From positions 6,572,001-6,636,000 of the forward strand of contig NZ_CP043450.1 of NCBI RefSeq assembly GCF_003286415.2: a DNA stretch of 64,000 bases, written 5' to 3'. The notes under the pieces are model-generated. The model saw nothing but the letters and a program-made list of their open reading frames with translations. It was not told where the DNA came from and did not search any database. A program made the position numbers and the translations under genes. How positions within the stretch are numbered: position 1 is the first letter of the stretch; every line of letters begins with the position of its first letter. Source of the stretch: Mucilaginibacter rubeus. Its GTDB lineage: Bacteria > Bacteroidota > Bacteroidia > Sphingobacteriales > Sphingobacteriaceae. Positions 7,914-17,650 of this stretch are shown piece after piece.

Positions 7914-9353
7914 ATGGAACTATACTATAATCGAACAAAAATTGTTGCCACCATGGGGCCGGCATCAGCTAAAAAGGATGTTTTATTAGCGATGATCAAG
8001 GCAGGTGTTAACGTTTGCCGTCTTAATTTTTCGCACGGTAAGCCCGAAGATCATAAGGTAGTGATCGATCTTATCCGTGAAATTAACGAGCAATACAAAA
8101 CCAACGTAGGTATCCTTGCCGATTTACAGGGTCCTAAAATCCGTATAGGCCTGGTAAAGGATGGCGGTATTCATTTAGTTAACGGAACGCACATCAAAAT
8201 TACCACACATGAGTGCATTGGTAACGATGAGCAGATCTACATTACTTATGATACCTTCCCGCAGGATGTACAGGCAAACGAAATTATTTTGCTTGATGAT
8301 GGTAAGCTGCAATTAAGGGTTATTGAAACCAACAAAGTTGATACAGTTATATGTGAGGTAATTCACGGTGGTATTTTAACATCACGTAAAGGTGTTAACC
8401 TGCCAAACACTAAAGTATCTATCCCGAGCTTAACAGAAGAGGATTTGATCAACCTTGAATTCGCCCTTAAACAGGATGTTGAATGGATTGGTCTTTCTTT
8501 CGTTCGTACAGGCGAAGATATTGTAGACCTTAAACGTATTATTGCACGTAACGGCTCTGCAGCTAAAGTAATAGCTAAAGTTGAAAAACCTGAAGCCATT
8601 GAAAATATTGATGCCATTATTGCCGCTACAGATGGTGTAATGGTTGCCCGTGGTGACCTGGGTGTTGAAATGCCGCTTGAAGAAGTGCCATTGCTGCAAA
8701 AAATGATTGCCCGCAAATGTCGCGCTGCTTCAAAACCGGTAATTGTTGCTACCCAGATGCTGGAGTCAATGATTACTACCCCGCGCCCAACCCGTGCCGA
8801 AGTGAATGACGTTGCAAACTCTGTACTTGATGGCGCCGACGCGGTAATGCTAAGCGGTGAAACATCTGTTGGTGAGTTTCCGGTTATCGTTATCGAAACT
8901 ATGGCTAAGATAGTTCGTAACGTTGAAGAGCTTGGCTATCCTTTCAATGCCCCTAAAGAAGCGGTTGTTAAGGATCCTGCATCTCCAGACTTCCTGATCA
9001 ACGCGCTTTGCGAGTCAACCGTACACATTGCTGAGCAAAGCAACGCGGTGGGTATTGTTTCAATGACTACATCAGGCTATACTGCATTTGAAATATCAAG
9101 CCACAGGCCTAAAGCAAGTACTTATATCTTTACATCAAACAAGCAGTTGCTTAACGCGCTTAGCCTTGTTTGGGGTGTAAGGGCATTCTACTACGATCAG
9201 TTGGAAAGTACCGACCAAACTATTGCCGATGTTAATAACATGCTTAAAGCTGAAAACCTGATTAAAACAGGCGATATCGTTGTTAACACAGCCTCTACTC
9301 CTATTATTAAACAAGGAAAAACCAATACACTAAAATTAAGTGTTATTGAATAA
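7914..9353 (+). CDS. pyk: pyruvate kinase
   Basis: The 479-residue product has RTKIVATMGPASAKKDVLL at the N-terminus, the active-site region VIAKVEKPEAIENIDAIIAA (catalytic Lys), then GVMVARGDLGVEMP and PVIVATQMLESMITTPRPTR. It makes pyruvate and ATP from phosphoenolpyruvate and ADP. A terminator follows within 35 bp. Confidence 0.97.
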   Translation: MELYYNRTKIVATMGPASAKKDVLLAMIKAGVNVCRLNFSHGKPEDHKVVIDLIREINEQYKTNVGILADLQGPKIRIGLVKDGGIHLVNGTHIKITTHECIGNDEQIYITYDTFPQDVQANEIILLDDGKLQLRVIETNKVDTVICEVIHGGILTSRKGVNLPNTKVSIPSLTEEDLINLEFALKQDVEWIGLSFVRTGEDIVDLKRIIARNGSAAKVIAKVEKPEAIENIDAIIAATDGVMVARGDLGVEMPLEEVPLLQKMIARKCRAASKPVIVATQMLESMITTPRPTRAEVNDVANSVLDGADAVMLSGETSVGEFPVIVIETMAKIVRNVEELGYPFNAPKEAVVKDPASPDFLINALCESTVHIAEQSNAVGIVSMTTSGYTAFEISSHRPKASTYIFTSNKQLLNALSLVWGVRAFYYDQLESTDQTIADVNNMLKAENLIKTGDIVVNTASTPIIKQGKTNTLKLSVIE

Positions 9354-9385
9354 CAATATTTAGGATCTTACTTTTAATGAAGAAG

Positions 9386-9416
9386 GCTCGCCGGGATAAC
9401 TGGCGGGCTTTTTTGT
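9386..9416 (+). terminator. intrinsic terminator after pyk
   Basis: GCTCGCC (9386-9392) pairs with GGCGGGC (9402-9408), with one G-T wobble, and a T run follows directly. Confidence 0.85.
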
Positions 9417-9573
9417 TGAGGGATGGCCTGTAAAAAACAATGCCGGCCACCCGAAGGTAACCGGCAAAGCACAATTAAAATCAAGCACAATTTAGGTTTA
9501 AGGTTAAAAGGCCCGATTTCTTTTGCTATCCTAAAAAATAAAAGGTAGATGTTTTTTCAAATAGCCGGAATAC

Positions 9574-9795
9574 TTACGAGCGTTTATAAAAACGATTGTT
9601 GCATTTGGTGCAATGGTAACGTTTTACTGAAAGCCACGGAAGCAATAGCTTAACAATTGAGCCTCTTTTTATCCTGTCGCAAAATTTATTTTTACAGCGT
9701 GGGCACGTCGCTGTATTTGTTTTACCAATGGTTGGTATGGTATTGGTGTTATTGTTTTGGGCAATAAACTTATCTTCATTAACAGTAACAGTCAT
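9574..9795 (-). CDS. small zinc-ribbon protein
   Basis: A 73-residue protein with two CxxC knuckles, CPRCKNKFC and CTKCNNRF, separated by a basic stretch, as in zinc ribbons. The tail NRFYKRS is basic. No family is recognised. A 21-bp tandem repeat lies upstream of its start and could be regulatory. Confidence 0.55.
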   Translation of the reverse strand: MTVTVNEDKFIAQNNNTNTIPTIGKTNTATCPRCKNKFCDRIKRGSIVKLLLPWLSVKRYHCTKCNNRFYKRS

Positions 9796-9842
9796 TATTC
9801 AGGGGGGATTGTATGTCACAAAGCTGCCTAAAAGTTGTATAA

Positions 9843-9884
9843 CAAAACTGCCATTTAACTTCACAAAACCGCCATTTACGTTAA
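9843..9884. repeat. 21-bp tandem direct repeat
   Basis: Two imperfect copies, CAAAACTGCCATTTAACTTC.. (9843-9863) and CAAAACCGCCATTTACGTTA.. (9864-9884), lie upstream of the zinc-ribbon gene (minus strand) and downstream of the sensor kinase. Two helical turns of period suggest paired protein sites. Confidence 0.5.
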
Positions 9885-9955
9885 AAAAGCACACTTTAAG
9901 TTAAAAAATGCCTGAAAACTAAAAAGGATAATTAGAATGATAGGGATATATAAGT

Positions 9956-12814
9956 TTAAAGCAACTCGTTAACATCCCTGCCATAGTATTCTTTAAACAA
10001 TTTGCCGAAGTACGCGGGCGTATCAAAACCGGCGGCATAGGATACTTCGGCAACCGTACGGTACTTGCCGCTTTCAATAGCTTCACGGGCAATTTGCAGC
10101 CGGATGGCGCGGATATATTTATTAGGTGTAAGCCCGGTAATTGATTTTATCCGTCTGAATAACTGTCGCTCGCTAATAGCAAGTTCGTAACTCAGCCCTG
10201 CAAGGGTAAGGTCGGTTTTGCCGGTATGTTTGCGTACCATAGTTTCCAGTTCCTCCAACCATAACAGGTCAGCAGGCGAAAGTACCTGGTCGGCATTTTC
10301 TGTCGATGATTGCTCAATTGGTGATTCGTTAGAGACGGTGGCTAACTCGTCGTATTCAGCGACGGTTGCTGCAGCACGGGCGGCTGCGTTAGTTATCAGG
10401 TTGGCTGTACGTGCAAGCAATTCGCTGCTTAAAAACGGCTTGGTAAGATAATCGTCAACACCGGTATGAAGCGCCTTAAGCTTATGGCGCGTATCGGCCA
10501 GTGCTGTAAGCATAATCACGGGGATCCTGCAGTATTCGGCACTTTGTTTAAGGGTTTCAAGCAAGGTAAAGCCATCCATTTCGGGCATCATTACATCCGA
10601 TATGATCAGGCTTGGGGTAGCAGGCAGTTCCTGCAGCTTTTTCAATGCTTCGCTCCCGTTGCTCACTGTAACAAGCTTATATATAGGGCGCAGAATATCG
10701 GCAATATATGTTGCCATCTCATGATGGTCTTCTACCAGCATGATCAGCTGTTCGGTAGCACTTACAGAGGAATATTCGTTAGCTTTAAGGCCACTTTCGC
10801 CGGGAACTATCCCGGCAGCCATTTCTCCGGTAATATGAAGCGGTAGTCCGATTTTAAACATTACGCCCTCGCCCCTGTTGTTTTCTACAGAAATGTGGCC
10901 ACCCATCAGCTCGGTAAATTCGCGCGCAATAGCAAGGCCTATACCTGTTCCTCCCTCTAACGGGGCATTATCCCGTTTGCCTTGGTAATAACGGTCGAAT
11001 ATGTGCGGCAAATCTTCGGGTTGAATGCCTGTCCCGGTATTGGCTACGCTAAATTCTATTTTATCCTGTTTTACTGTTGATGTAATGGTGATGTCTCCTC
11101 CGTGAGGCGTAAACTTGATGGCATTGCCTATAAGGTTATTAACTATTTTTTCAAACTTTTCCTGATCAAGCGAAACAAAAAGTGCAGGATCAATGGAGTC
11201 AACCAATCTGTAGTTGATCCCTTTATATTCGGCAGCTGATGCAAAACCCTGGTATAAGGCTTTTATCAGCGACGCCAATGCGACTGGTTTTGGATTCACG
11301 GTTAACTTACCGGCTTCAAGTTTACCAAGATCAAGCAGCTCGTTGACGATGTTAAGCAGCTTTTTGCTATTGTTTGATATGGTTTGCAACATTCCCCGCT
11401 GCTCATCGGCATAATTATTAAAACCCATCAGTTGATTGGCCGGCCCCATAATCAAAGTAAGCGGTGTGCGTAACTCGTGACTGATGTTGGCAAAAAAGCG
11501 CGTTTTCATGGCATCCAGCTTTTCCAGCTGACTGTGTTCTTCGGCCAGTAAAGCAGCCTCTCTTTTCTTTTTAAGTATAAACCACCGGTAACCAATAACT
11601 GAAGCAACGGCTATGATCAATGCAATCGCAATTAAAAAATCGCGCTGAATTTCAACCAGCTTGGTTTGGTTGGCTGCTATCAGCAAGCGTTTATCTGCCC
11701 GGTATTTTTTATCCAGTTCGGCTGCGTCCCGTACTTTATCAAGCGCGTTGATGCTGTCATTAAGCTTGCGATAAAGGTTGTTATATTTAAAGGCATTTTT
11801 ATAATCATCAAGGCCTTTATAGGCATCTGTTAAATGGTTGTAGATATTTTTCTGGATGGTAAGGTTACTTTGCGCCTCCGGTTGGATAGCAATGGCCATC
11901 TCGCCATATTGCACTGCCTTTTTAAAATCCTTATGATCAACGTACATGGTCATAAGCTCGTTAAGGTTATGCTTTTCGAGGGTTTTAAAATCCCCTTTAC
12001 GCGATAGCTCCAATGATTGCATCAGAATCTCTTCGGCCTTTTTATCCTGGTTGGTCATGAGGTAAAGTCGGCCCAGGTTGCCCTGGTAACGGGCTATGCT
12101 AAAATCCGAAAGGAAATGCGCGTACCTGTTATCCAGCACCAGCTCCATCAACTGTATGGCCTTAGCCAGGTTTGCCGGCGATGACATGCTGCGCTCGGAA
12201 AGTATGTTGGAAATATTGCTCAGTGCGAAAATATAGGCTGCGGTATCCTTTAAACTTTGGGCATCTTTGGCAGCCTGCTCGGCATAAGGCAGGGCTTGTT
12301 TAGGGTTGTCTATCGACCGGTAGATGTCGGCAATGCAGGCACGGCAATCAATACTTAAACCTTTCCATCCGCGGCCGTCACATTCCTTTAATATTTTGAA
12401 AGCTACATTTAATGCTTCAACCGTTTTGGCTTCGCGGCTAAGCATATAAGCCACCATGATGGGAGCTTTTTCGTAAGTGAGCGAATCTGTAGGGGTAGCA
12501 AGTTTGGTGGCCTCACGTCCAAATGTTAAAGCATCATGTTCGTTGCCTATACCATAAGCCTGGTATGCTTGTGCCAATAGTACCCTGGCTTCAAAAGGTT
12601 GGTTACTATTTTTCCTTGCCGAATCGATAAGCCTTTTTGCAAGTATTGCGGCCGAATCCTGGCTTTTCATGCCGCGGAGCGTTTTCAGTATCGGTTCCTT
12701 ATCTGGTTTAGGTTTGTTTTGCGCCCGGCCGGCAGTAAAACAGCAAAAAATAATTAAACAAGGGAGGAGTAGCCTCTTGAAATAACAGGTGGTTGAAATT
12801 GTAATAGGGGTCAT
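9956..12814 (-). CDS. hybrid two-component sensor kinase/response regulator with TPR sensor and AraC output
   Basis: The order in this 952-residue protein is: signal peptide, TPR-like helical sensor region (about residues 35-390), one transmembrane helix (FLIAIALIIAVASVIGYRWF), HisKA with ANISHELRTPL (phospho-acceptor His446), HATPase with NLIGNAIKFTPHGG and GGTGIGLAIA, receiver with LIISDVMMPEMDG (Asp740) and DDYLTKPF, and C-terminal AraC helix-turn-helix. Such fused systems let one protein sense outside the cytoplasm and bind DNA. No SusCD or glycan genes are adjacent, so the ligand is unknown. A 35-bp palindrome lies just upstream. Confidence 0.93.
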   Translation of the reverse strand: MTPITISTTCYFKRLLLPCLIIFCCFTAGRAQNKPKPDKEPILKTLRGMKSQDSAAILAKRLIDSARKNSNQPFEARVLLAQAYQAYGIGNEHDALTFGREATKLATPTDSLTYEKAPIMVAYMLSREAKTVEALNVAFKILKECDGRGWKGLSIDCRACIADIYRSIDNPKQALPYAEQAAKDAQSLKDTAAYIFALSNISNILSERSMSSPANLAKAIQLMELVLDNRYAHFLSDFSIARYQGNLGRLYLMTNQDKKAEEILMQSLELSRKGDFKTLEKHNLNELMTMYVDHKDFKKAVQYGEMAIAIQPEAQSNLTIQKNIYNHLTDAYKGLDDYKNAFKYNNLYRKLNDSINALDKVRDAAELDKKYRADKRLLIAANQTKLVEIQRDFLIAIALIIAVASVIGYRWFILKKKREAALLAEEHSQLEKLDAMKTRFFANISHELRTPLTLIMGPANQLMGFNNYADEQRGMLQTISNNSKKLLNIVNELLDLGKLEAGKLTVNPKPVALASLIKALYQGFASAAEYKGINYRLVDSIDPALFVSLDQEKFEKIVNNLIGNAIKFTPHGGDITITSTVKQDKIEFSVANTGTGIQPEDLPHIFDRYYQGKRDNAPLEGGTGIGLAIAREFTELMGGHISVENNRGEGVMFKIGLPLHITGEMAAGIVPGESGLKANEYSSVSATEQLIMLVEDHHEMATYIADILRPIYKLVTVSNGSEALKKLQELPATPSLIISDVMMPEMDGFTLLETLKQSAEYCRIPVIMLTALADTRHKLKALHTGVDDYLTKPFLSSELLARTANLITNAAARAAATVAEYDELATVSNESPIEQSSTENADQVLSPADLLWLEELETMVRKHTGKTDLTLAGLSYELAISERQLFRRIKSITGLTPNKYIRAIRLQIAREAIESGKYRTVAEVSYAAGFDTPAYFGKLFKEYYGRDVNELL

Positions 12815-12871
12815 GATAATGTGTCCAAATTACAACTTTATCGAAAACTGGAATTAATTAATTTGAAATAA

Positions 12872-12906
12872 ATTACCTTATAAATAATATTTATTTATAA
12901 GGTAAT
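12872..12906. promoter_or_regulatory. 15-bp perfect inverted repeat in divergent promoter region
   Basis: ATTACCTTATAAATA at 12872-12886 is repeated in reverse complement at 12892-12906 around a 5-nt centre. It lies 58 bp upstream of the hybrid kinase start and 133 bp upstream of aroE, so it could be an operator for either. No T run follows on the plus strand. Confidence 0.45.
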
Positions 12907-13038
12907 CACGGGCATTGGTTTTAAATCAATAGTTAAATTTGTTTGTTTTGGTGTTAATATTACGCCATATAAAAGGTATATGCCCGGCTTAAAGCTTATT
13001 TGATTACTTTAGCAGCTGGTATTGTTATAGAATTGACC

Positions 13039-13845
13039 ATGAAACACTACGGACTAATCGGTTTTCCGCTCTCCCATTCATTTTCAAAAATGTTTTTTAC
13101 CGAAAAATTTGAAGCCGAAGGCATTACAGATGCACGCTACGATCTTTACCCGATTGAACATATCAAAGATCTGCAGGACCTGCTTGATGAACATCCTGAT
13201 ATTTGCGGCCTTAACGTAACCATTCCGCATAAAATAAATGTGTTGCCTTTTTTAGATTGGATAGAGCATGACGCCCGCAAAGCCGGTGCAGTGAACTGCA
13301 TCAGGGTAACAGCCGAAAGTCCGGTTGAAGCTGCATTTTCGGGCGAGATTGGGGTTAAAGACCATGATTTCAGGTTGGAAGGCTACAACACCGATATTTA
13401 CGGATTCGAGGAATCGTTAAAACCTTTAATTGGCGATGGTAACGATGATGCCCTGATTTTGGGTGATGGCGGAGCTGCAAAGGCTGTAAAGTGTGTACTG
13501 GAAAATTTGGGTATCAGCTATAAAGTTATTACCCGCAAACCCACGCACCACCCGGATAATATTTTGTTTAAAGATCTTAAGCCACATCATATCACCCAGC
13601 ATAAGATCATTATTAACACTACCCCTTTAGGAACCTATCCTAATATTGACGAATGCCCGCCTATCCCTTATGAATTTATTGGCGATGATCATGTTTTATA
13701 CGACCTGATATACAATCCCGAAGAAACCCTGTTTTTAAAGCAAGGCCGCGAGCGCGGGGCTACAACTAAAAACGGCTACGAAATGCTGGTTTTGCAGGCC
13801 GAAAAATCGTGGGAGATCTGGAACTCAAAAGAGAAACACCCATGA
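13039..13845 (+). CDS. aroE: shikimate dehydrogenase
   Basis: The ATG at 13039 is preferred to the upstream TTG because the family begins MKHYGLIGFPLSHSFSK. Further motifs are NVTIPHKINVLPF (shikimate site, catalytic Lys), GAVNCIRV, the NADP-binding loop ILGDGGAAKAVK and INTTPLGTYPN. The C-terminal NGYEMLVLQAEKSWEIW is complete. It reduces 3-dehydroshikimate in aromatic amino acid synthesis. Its TGA overlaps the gldD ATG (ATGA), implying translational coupling. Confidence 0.95.
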   Translation: MKHYGLIGFPLSHSFSKMFFTEKFEAEGITDARYDLYPIEHIKDLQDLLDEHPDICGLNVTIPHKINVLPFLDWIEHDARKAGAVNCIRVTAESPVEAAFSGEIGVKDHDFRLEGYNTDIYGFEESLKPLIGDGNDDALILGDGGAAKAVKCVLENLGISYKVITRKPTHHPDNILFKDLKPHHITQHKIIINTTPLGTYPNIDECPPIPYEFIGDDHVLYDLIYNPEETLFLKQGRERGATTKNGYEMLVLQAEKSWEIWNSKEKHP

Positions 13846-14423
13846 AGTATTTAACCTTACTGGTAGCGGCATTATTGTTTCTGGCAGCTTGTAGTAGTGG
13901 CAATCATGACTATGCACCTAAGCCACGTGGCTTTTATCGCATACCATTCCCAAAAAAGGAGTACCAGGATTATGCGACGGGTTGTCCATATGCTTTTACC
14001 TATCCTAAATACGCCTACATCGAACCGGATAAAAAACGCGATGCCAAACCTTGCTGGGTAAATATGCAGTTTCCGCAATTTAATGCTACGCTGCATTTGA
14101 GTTATCAGCCTATTACTTCGAAAAAGGAGTTTAACCAATTGGTTGAGGACGCGCGTACCTTTGCATTTAAGCATACGGTAAAAGCCACATCCATTGATGA
14201 GGGCATCATTCATTATGCCGATAAAAAGGTTTATGGCATCTATTATACTATAGATGGTAATGCTGCATCATCTGCCCAGTTTTTCCTGACCGATAGTGTG
14301 CATAACTATATCCGCGGGGCATTATATTTTAACAGCGAACCTCGCCTGGATTCTATACAACCGGTGCTTAATTTTATTAAACAGGATATGGCTGTGATGA
14401 TTAAGAGCTTTAAATGGAAGTGA
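13842..14423 (+). CDS. gldD: gliding motility lipoprotein GldD
   Basis: The start at 13842 overlaps the aroE stop. The product has a lipoprotein signal MKYLTLLVAALLFLAACSSG (lipobox Cys at residue 17). The GldD body includes PKPRGFYRIPFPKKEYQDY and GALYFNSEPRLDSIQPVLNF. GldD is required for gliding and type IX secretion in Flavobacterium; many non-gliding Bacteroidota keep it. Confidence 0.9.
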   Translation: MKYLTLLVAALLFLAACSSGNHDYAPKPRGFYRIPFPKKEYQDYATGCPYAFTYPKYAYIEPDKKRDAKPCWVNMQFPQFNATLHLSYQPITSKKEFNQLVEDARTFAFKHTVKATSIDEGIIHYADKKVYGIYYTIDGNAASSAQFFLTDSVHNYIRGALYFNSEPRLDSIQPVLNFIKQDMAVMIKSFKWK

Positions 14424-14591
14424 GTTTAGAGTCAAGACGGCAGGAATCAAGAGACAGGAAAGCTTCGCACTCTATATAAATTTACAGGGATAAATTATTA
14501 TTTCTATTTCGGGCCGTTGACAAAAACAGCTGTTGACATCCGTTGTTACTGATATGTGCCGGATCATAATCCGGATATTAATCAGCATACA

Positions 14592-15152
14592 ATGAAACTC
14601 ATCAAACTCAATAAAATAGGTACTGATATCAGGTTGCATACCGAAAACCTTGCCCACACAGGGTTTAGGAAAATATTTGAGGGCATCGATCAGCTTAAAA
14701 TAAAAAACGGTGTTGATAAGCTGGGCCTCGAAGGTTTTATTAACCAGTGTGCCTGTCTTGCGGCAGGCTCCGGTGCTATGGCCGGGAGCGGAGGCATGTT
14801 TACCCTTGTAGCGGGGATCCCTTTTGATTTTATTAACCTCATTACCCAACAGTTCAGGGCTATCATGGGTATCATGTATTATTACAGGGGTACATATGAT
14901 AACGGTTTCGACGATTTTATGTCTTTAGTGGCAACGTCGGTCCGGGTAGAGGCAGGTGTAGCCATCACCAGGAGCATGATGGAAGGTATAGCCGAACGTA
15001 TGCTCGTGATATTAGGTACCCGTACCGCCGAACGTCTGGTACCCGTTGTGGGCGCGGTTATAGGCGGCACAGCAAATTACCTGTTCATCAAACGCATGGC
15101 CGAGCAGGTAAAAAGGATGCAAAAGGATTATGTAGTAATTCAGGTGGGGTAG
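14592..15152 (+). CDS. EcsC-family-like membrane-associated protein
   Basis: The 186-residue product is read from the ATG at 14592; an upstream ATG at 14556 would add 12 polar residues. The central glycine-rich hydrophobic region (AAGSGAMAGSGGMFTLVAG then IPFDFINLITQQ) and the C-terminal RLVPVVGAVIGGTANYLFIK resemble EcsC-type proteins. The function of this family is not established. The gene stands alone between gldD and a repeat region. Confidence 0.6.
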   Translation: MKLIKLNKIGTDIRLHTENLAHTGFRKIFEGIDQLKIKNGVDKLGLEGFINQCACLAAGSGAMAGSGGMFTLVAGIPFDFINLITQQFRAIMGIMYYYRGTYDNGFDDFMSLVATSVRVEAGVAITRSMMEGIAERMLVILGTRTAERLVPVVGAVIGGTANYLFIKRMAEQVKRMQKDYVVIQVG

Positions 15153-15159
15153 CGAATTG

Positions 15160-15310
15160 CTCCTGCGGGAGGTTTGGGCTAAAGCCCGCATTAGTTATTT
15201 CACTTATCCGTTGGTTAAAACCAACGGCAATGAAGCAGGGCATAAATAATTTTTTTTCATTGCCGTCCCATTTATGGGACGGATCTTGATATATCAATAT
15301 GTGGCTTTAG
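15160..15310. repeat. intergenic hairpin-forming repeat region
   Basis: Short inverted words occur here: GGTTAAAACC at 15212-15221 (TTGGTTAAAACCAA) and GTCCCATTTATGGGAC at 15265-15280, together with paired CCGTTGG/CCAACGG and GGGCTAAAGCCC words. The pattern resembles dispersed intergenic elements of this bacterial group. No gene is seen between 15153 and 15383. Confidence 0.45.
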
Positions 15311-15383
15311 CCTAAATGAACTGTTAGGTTAGATTATCAAAAGGCATTCGGCCTTAAGCGTTTTGCTTTTAGCTTTCAAAAAG

Positions 15384-15932
15384 CTACATACCATCCAGCA
15401 TACCTAAATCAAACTTTGGTTTGATGGTATATCTAAGCTGTATCAGCCCGCTCGAGAACTGTTCGCTTCCCAGTAAAATAAGTTCGATACGATCTTTCGA
15501 ACCCATGAACAATGGTTTGCCGCTTCCCAAAATAACAGGATGTACCGAAAGTAGAAACTCAGTAATAAAGCCTTCCTCAATAAAAGAGGAAACAAGGCTT
15601 GCCCCACCAAACATCCATATGTTTTTACCCGGCTGATCCCTGATAGTTTCAACCCTCGATTTGAAGTCGACGCTTTTAATGATCTCCGTGTTGGGGTTTG
15701 TTGAAGGTTGAAGCGTATCTGAAAATACATACATTTTCAAAGCACCAAACATTTCCGGATCGGTACTCATGAGCAGATCATAGCTTTTACGGCCTATGAA
15801 AATAGCATCGCTGCTGCTTAAAAACTCGGTCATGCCATAATCCTGATCGGCAAGGCACCAGTTGTATTCGCCGTTGGGGCCTTCAATGAAGCCGTCGAGG
15901 CTTACAGCAAGATTTAATATTATTTTACGCAT
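15384..15932 (-). CDS. dihydrofolate reductase family protein (RibD C-terminal fold)
   Basis: This 182-residue protein starts MRKIILNLAVSLDGFIEGPN and has DAIFIGRKSYDLL, IWMFGGASLVSSFIEEGFI and VHPVILGSGKPLF, the pattern of the YwjB/RibD_C group of DHFR-like reductases. These differ from true folate-pathway DHFR and mostly have no known substrate. It is 4 bp downstream of the LutB-like gene on the same strand. Confidence 0.88.
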   Translation of the reverse strand: MRKIILNLAVSLDGFIEGPNGEYNWCLADQDYGMTEFLSSSDAIFIGRKSYDLLMSTDPEMFGALKMYVFSDTLQPSTNPNTEIIKSVDFKSRVETIRDQPGKNIWMFGGASLVSSFIEEGFITEFLLSVHPVILGSGKPLFMGSKDRIELILLGSEQFSSGLIQLRYTIKPKFDLGMLDGM

Positions 15933-15936
15933 AGTG

Positions 15937-17325
15937 CTATTCTTCAGGAGTGTTATTCATTTCCTGCCATTGCTTGCTGAATGATTTGTCAGCCACTTTT
16001 GGCATCTCGCGCAGATGTCCCCAGGTGCGTTTGAAGAAAGTTTTAAGCAGGAAGTTTTTCATGCCGCCGCCAAAAAAGTCTGTAAGCTTACGTTTAAGCA
16101 TTCCTTTTTTCCAGATAGCCCAACCCCAGCGTTCTTTGTTGGTTACCAGATTTTCGTTAACGGCATCGCGGCGGTTAAGGAGCAGCATTTTGTGGATATC
16201 GATCTTAACGGGGCATACCTCGGTACATTTACCGCACAGACTTGAAGCGTAGCTCAGGTGCTTAAAATCTTCCATGCCCCGTGTATGAGGGGTAATGATA
16301 GATCCTATCGGGCCGCTGTAGGTAGTAGCGTAGGTATGGCCGCCAATGTTTTTATAAATAGGACAACCGTTAAGGCAAGCCCCACAACGGATACAGTAAA
16401 GACCCTGGCGCTGGTCTTTTTTTGCCAGTAGGTTGGTTCGGCCATTATCCAACAGCACCACGTACATTTCTTCGGGACCGTCGGTTTCATTTGGCTGGCG
16501 GGGGCCGCTTAATATGGTATTGTAAACAGTCAGGTTTTGCCCGGTACCATGGGTAGATAACATGGGCCAAAACAGATCAAGATCGGTTATTGAAGGGATG
16601 ATTTTCTCGATACCCACAATAGCGATATGGATTTTAGGTAACGTGGTGCAAAGACGCGCGTTACCTTCGTTTTCGCTGATGGCTATGCTGCCGGTATCAG
16701 CCAGTAAAAAATTAGCTCCGGTAATGCCAACATCGGCCTGTACATATTTTTCGCGAAGCAGCTCACGGGCTTTCAGCGTAATTTGCTCAGGCGTAGCATC
16801 AATAGGGGTTCCAAACCTTTCGTGGAAAAGTTTGGCAATATCCTCCTTGCTCAGGTGCATGGCCGGGGTAACAATATGGTATGGCTTTTGGCCTAAAAGC
16901 TGAACTATATACTCGCCCAAATCTGTTTCTAATGACTCGATGTGGTTACTTTCCAGAAATTCATTCAGGTGAATTTCTTCTGTAACCATCGATTTGGATT
17001 TTACTACAGTTTTGGCATTGGCTTTATTAATGATGTTCAGGATCTCACGCTGGGCTTCTTCTACATCATTGGCCCAAATCACTTTGCCGCCGCGTTTCTG
17101 GAAATTGGCTTCAAATTCCGGCAGGAACTTGTCCAGGTTTTCCATCACCTTCCATTTGAGCACATGGCCCTTTTTCTTGGCATTATCTAAATTGATAATA
17201 CGTGATAGGCCACGGGACACCGCATTATCATAACGGTCGATATTGAAGTTGATAATACGGCGATGATCAGCATCAAATGCCTTCTCTTCCGATTTTACCA
17301 AAAATTCTTCAGCGATTGCTCCCAT
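15937..17325 (-). CDS. LutB/LldF-type iron-sulfur oxidoreductase (LUD domain)
   Basis: The 462-residue product has an N-terminal LUD domain (TGANFLLADTGSIAISENEG) followed by two cysteine clusters for 4Fe-4S centres, CIRCGACLNGCPIYK and CGKCTEVCPVKID. The family member LutB takes part in L-lactate oxidation with LutA and LutC. Neither partner is adjacent here, so lactate use is only a family-based suggestion. Confidence 0.9.
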   Translation of the reverse strand: MGAIAEEFLVKSEEKAFDADHRRIINFNIDRYDNAVSRGLSRIINLDNAKKKGHVLKWKVMENLDKFLPEFEANFQKRGGKVIWANDVEEAQREILNIINKANAKTVVKSKSMVTEEIHLNEFLESNHIESLETDLGEYIVQLLGQKPYHIVTPAMHLSKEDIAKLFHERFGTPIDATPEQITLKARELLREKYVQADVGITGANFLLADTGSIAISENEGNARLCTTLPKIHIAIVGIEKIIPSITDLDLFWPMLSTHGTGQNLTVYNTILSGPRQPNETDGPEEMYVVLLDNGRTNLLAKKDQRQGLYCIRCGACLNGCPIYKNIGGHTYATTYSGPIGSIITPHTRGMEDFKHLSYASSLCGKCTEVCPVKIDIHKMLLLNRRDAVNENLVTNKERWGWAIWKKGMLKRKLTDFFGGGMKNFLLKTFFKRTWGHLREMPKVADKSFSKQWQEMNNTPEE

Positions 17326-17350
17326 ATATGCGAAAGTAGGATTTTGTTTT

Positions 17351-17650
17351 TAATTTGGTGAATGGTTTGTTTTTTGGTGATTGGTTAATAGGGTTGATTA
17401 GGTGAGTGGTTGTTTTTGAACAGATAATATATCAGAAGGTTTTAATTTAGTGAGTGGTTGACCAAGTTGATTAGGTGAGTGGTTGTTTTAGGACAGGTAA
17501 TATTTAAAACTTTCCTAAAACAAAAAGAGGCGCATATAATGCGCCTCTTACAATATATTCTAAATTGGATTGACCATTCACTTAATCAACTTAGTCAACC
17601 ATTCACCGGCTGCCAACTACTCACTTAATCAACCCAATCAACCACTCACT
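17351..17650. repeat. GATTAGGTGAGTGGTT-word repeat with nested palindrome
   Basis: The left arm (17351-17487) has several GATTAGGTGAGTGGTT words. The right arm (17571-17650) has their complements, such as CACTTAATCAACCCAATCAA. Between them lies a perfect 10-bp hairpin, AAGAGGCGCA / TGCGCCTCTT (17525-17549). It fills the 322-bp gap between the LutB-like and M28 genes; no gene is present. Confidence 0.75.
17525..17549. terminator. perfect hairpin, probable bidirectional terminator
   Basis: 10-bp perfect stem with TATAA loop, nested in the word repeat. On the minus strand it lies downstream of the M28 peptidase gene. Confidence 0.55.

Noticed and set aside
13000..13038. Longer aroE start at a TTG
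   Set aside because: The family N-terminus begins at the ATG at 13039.
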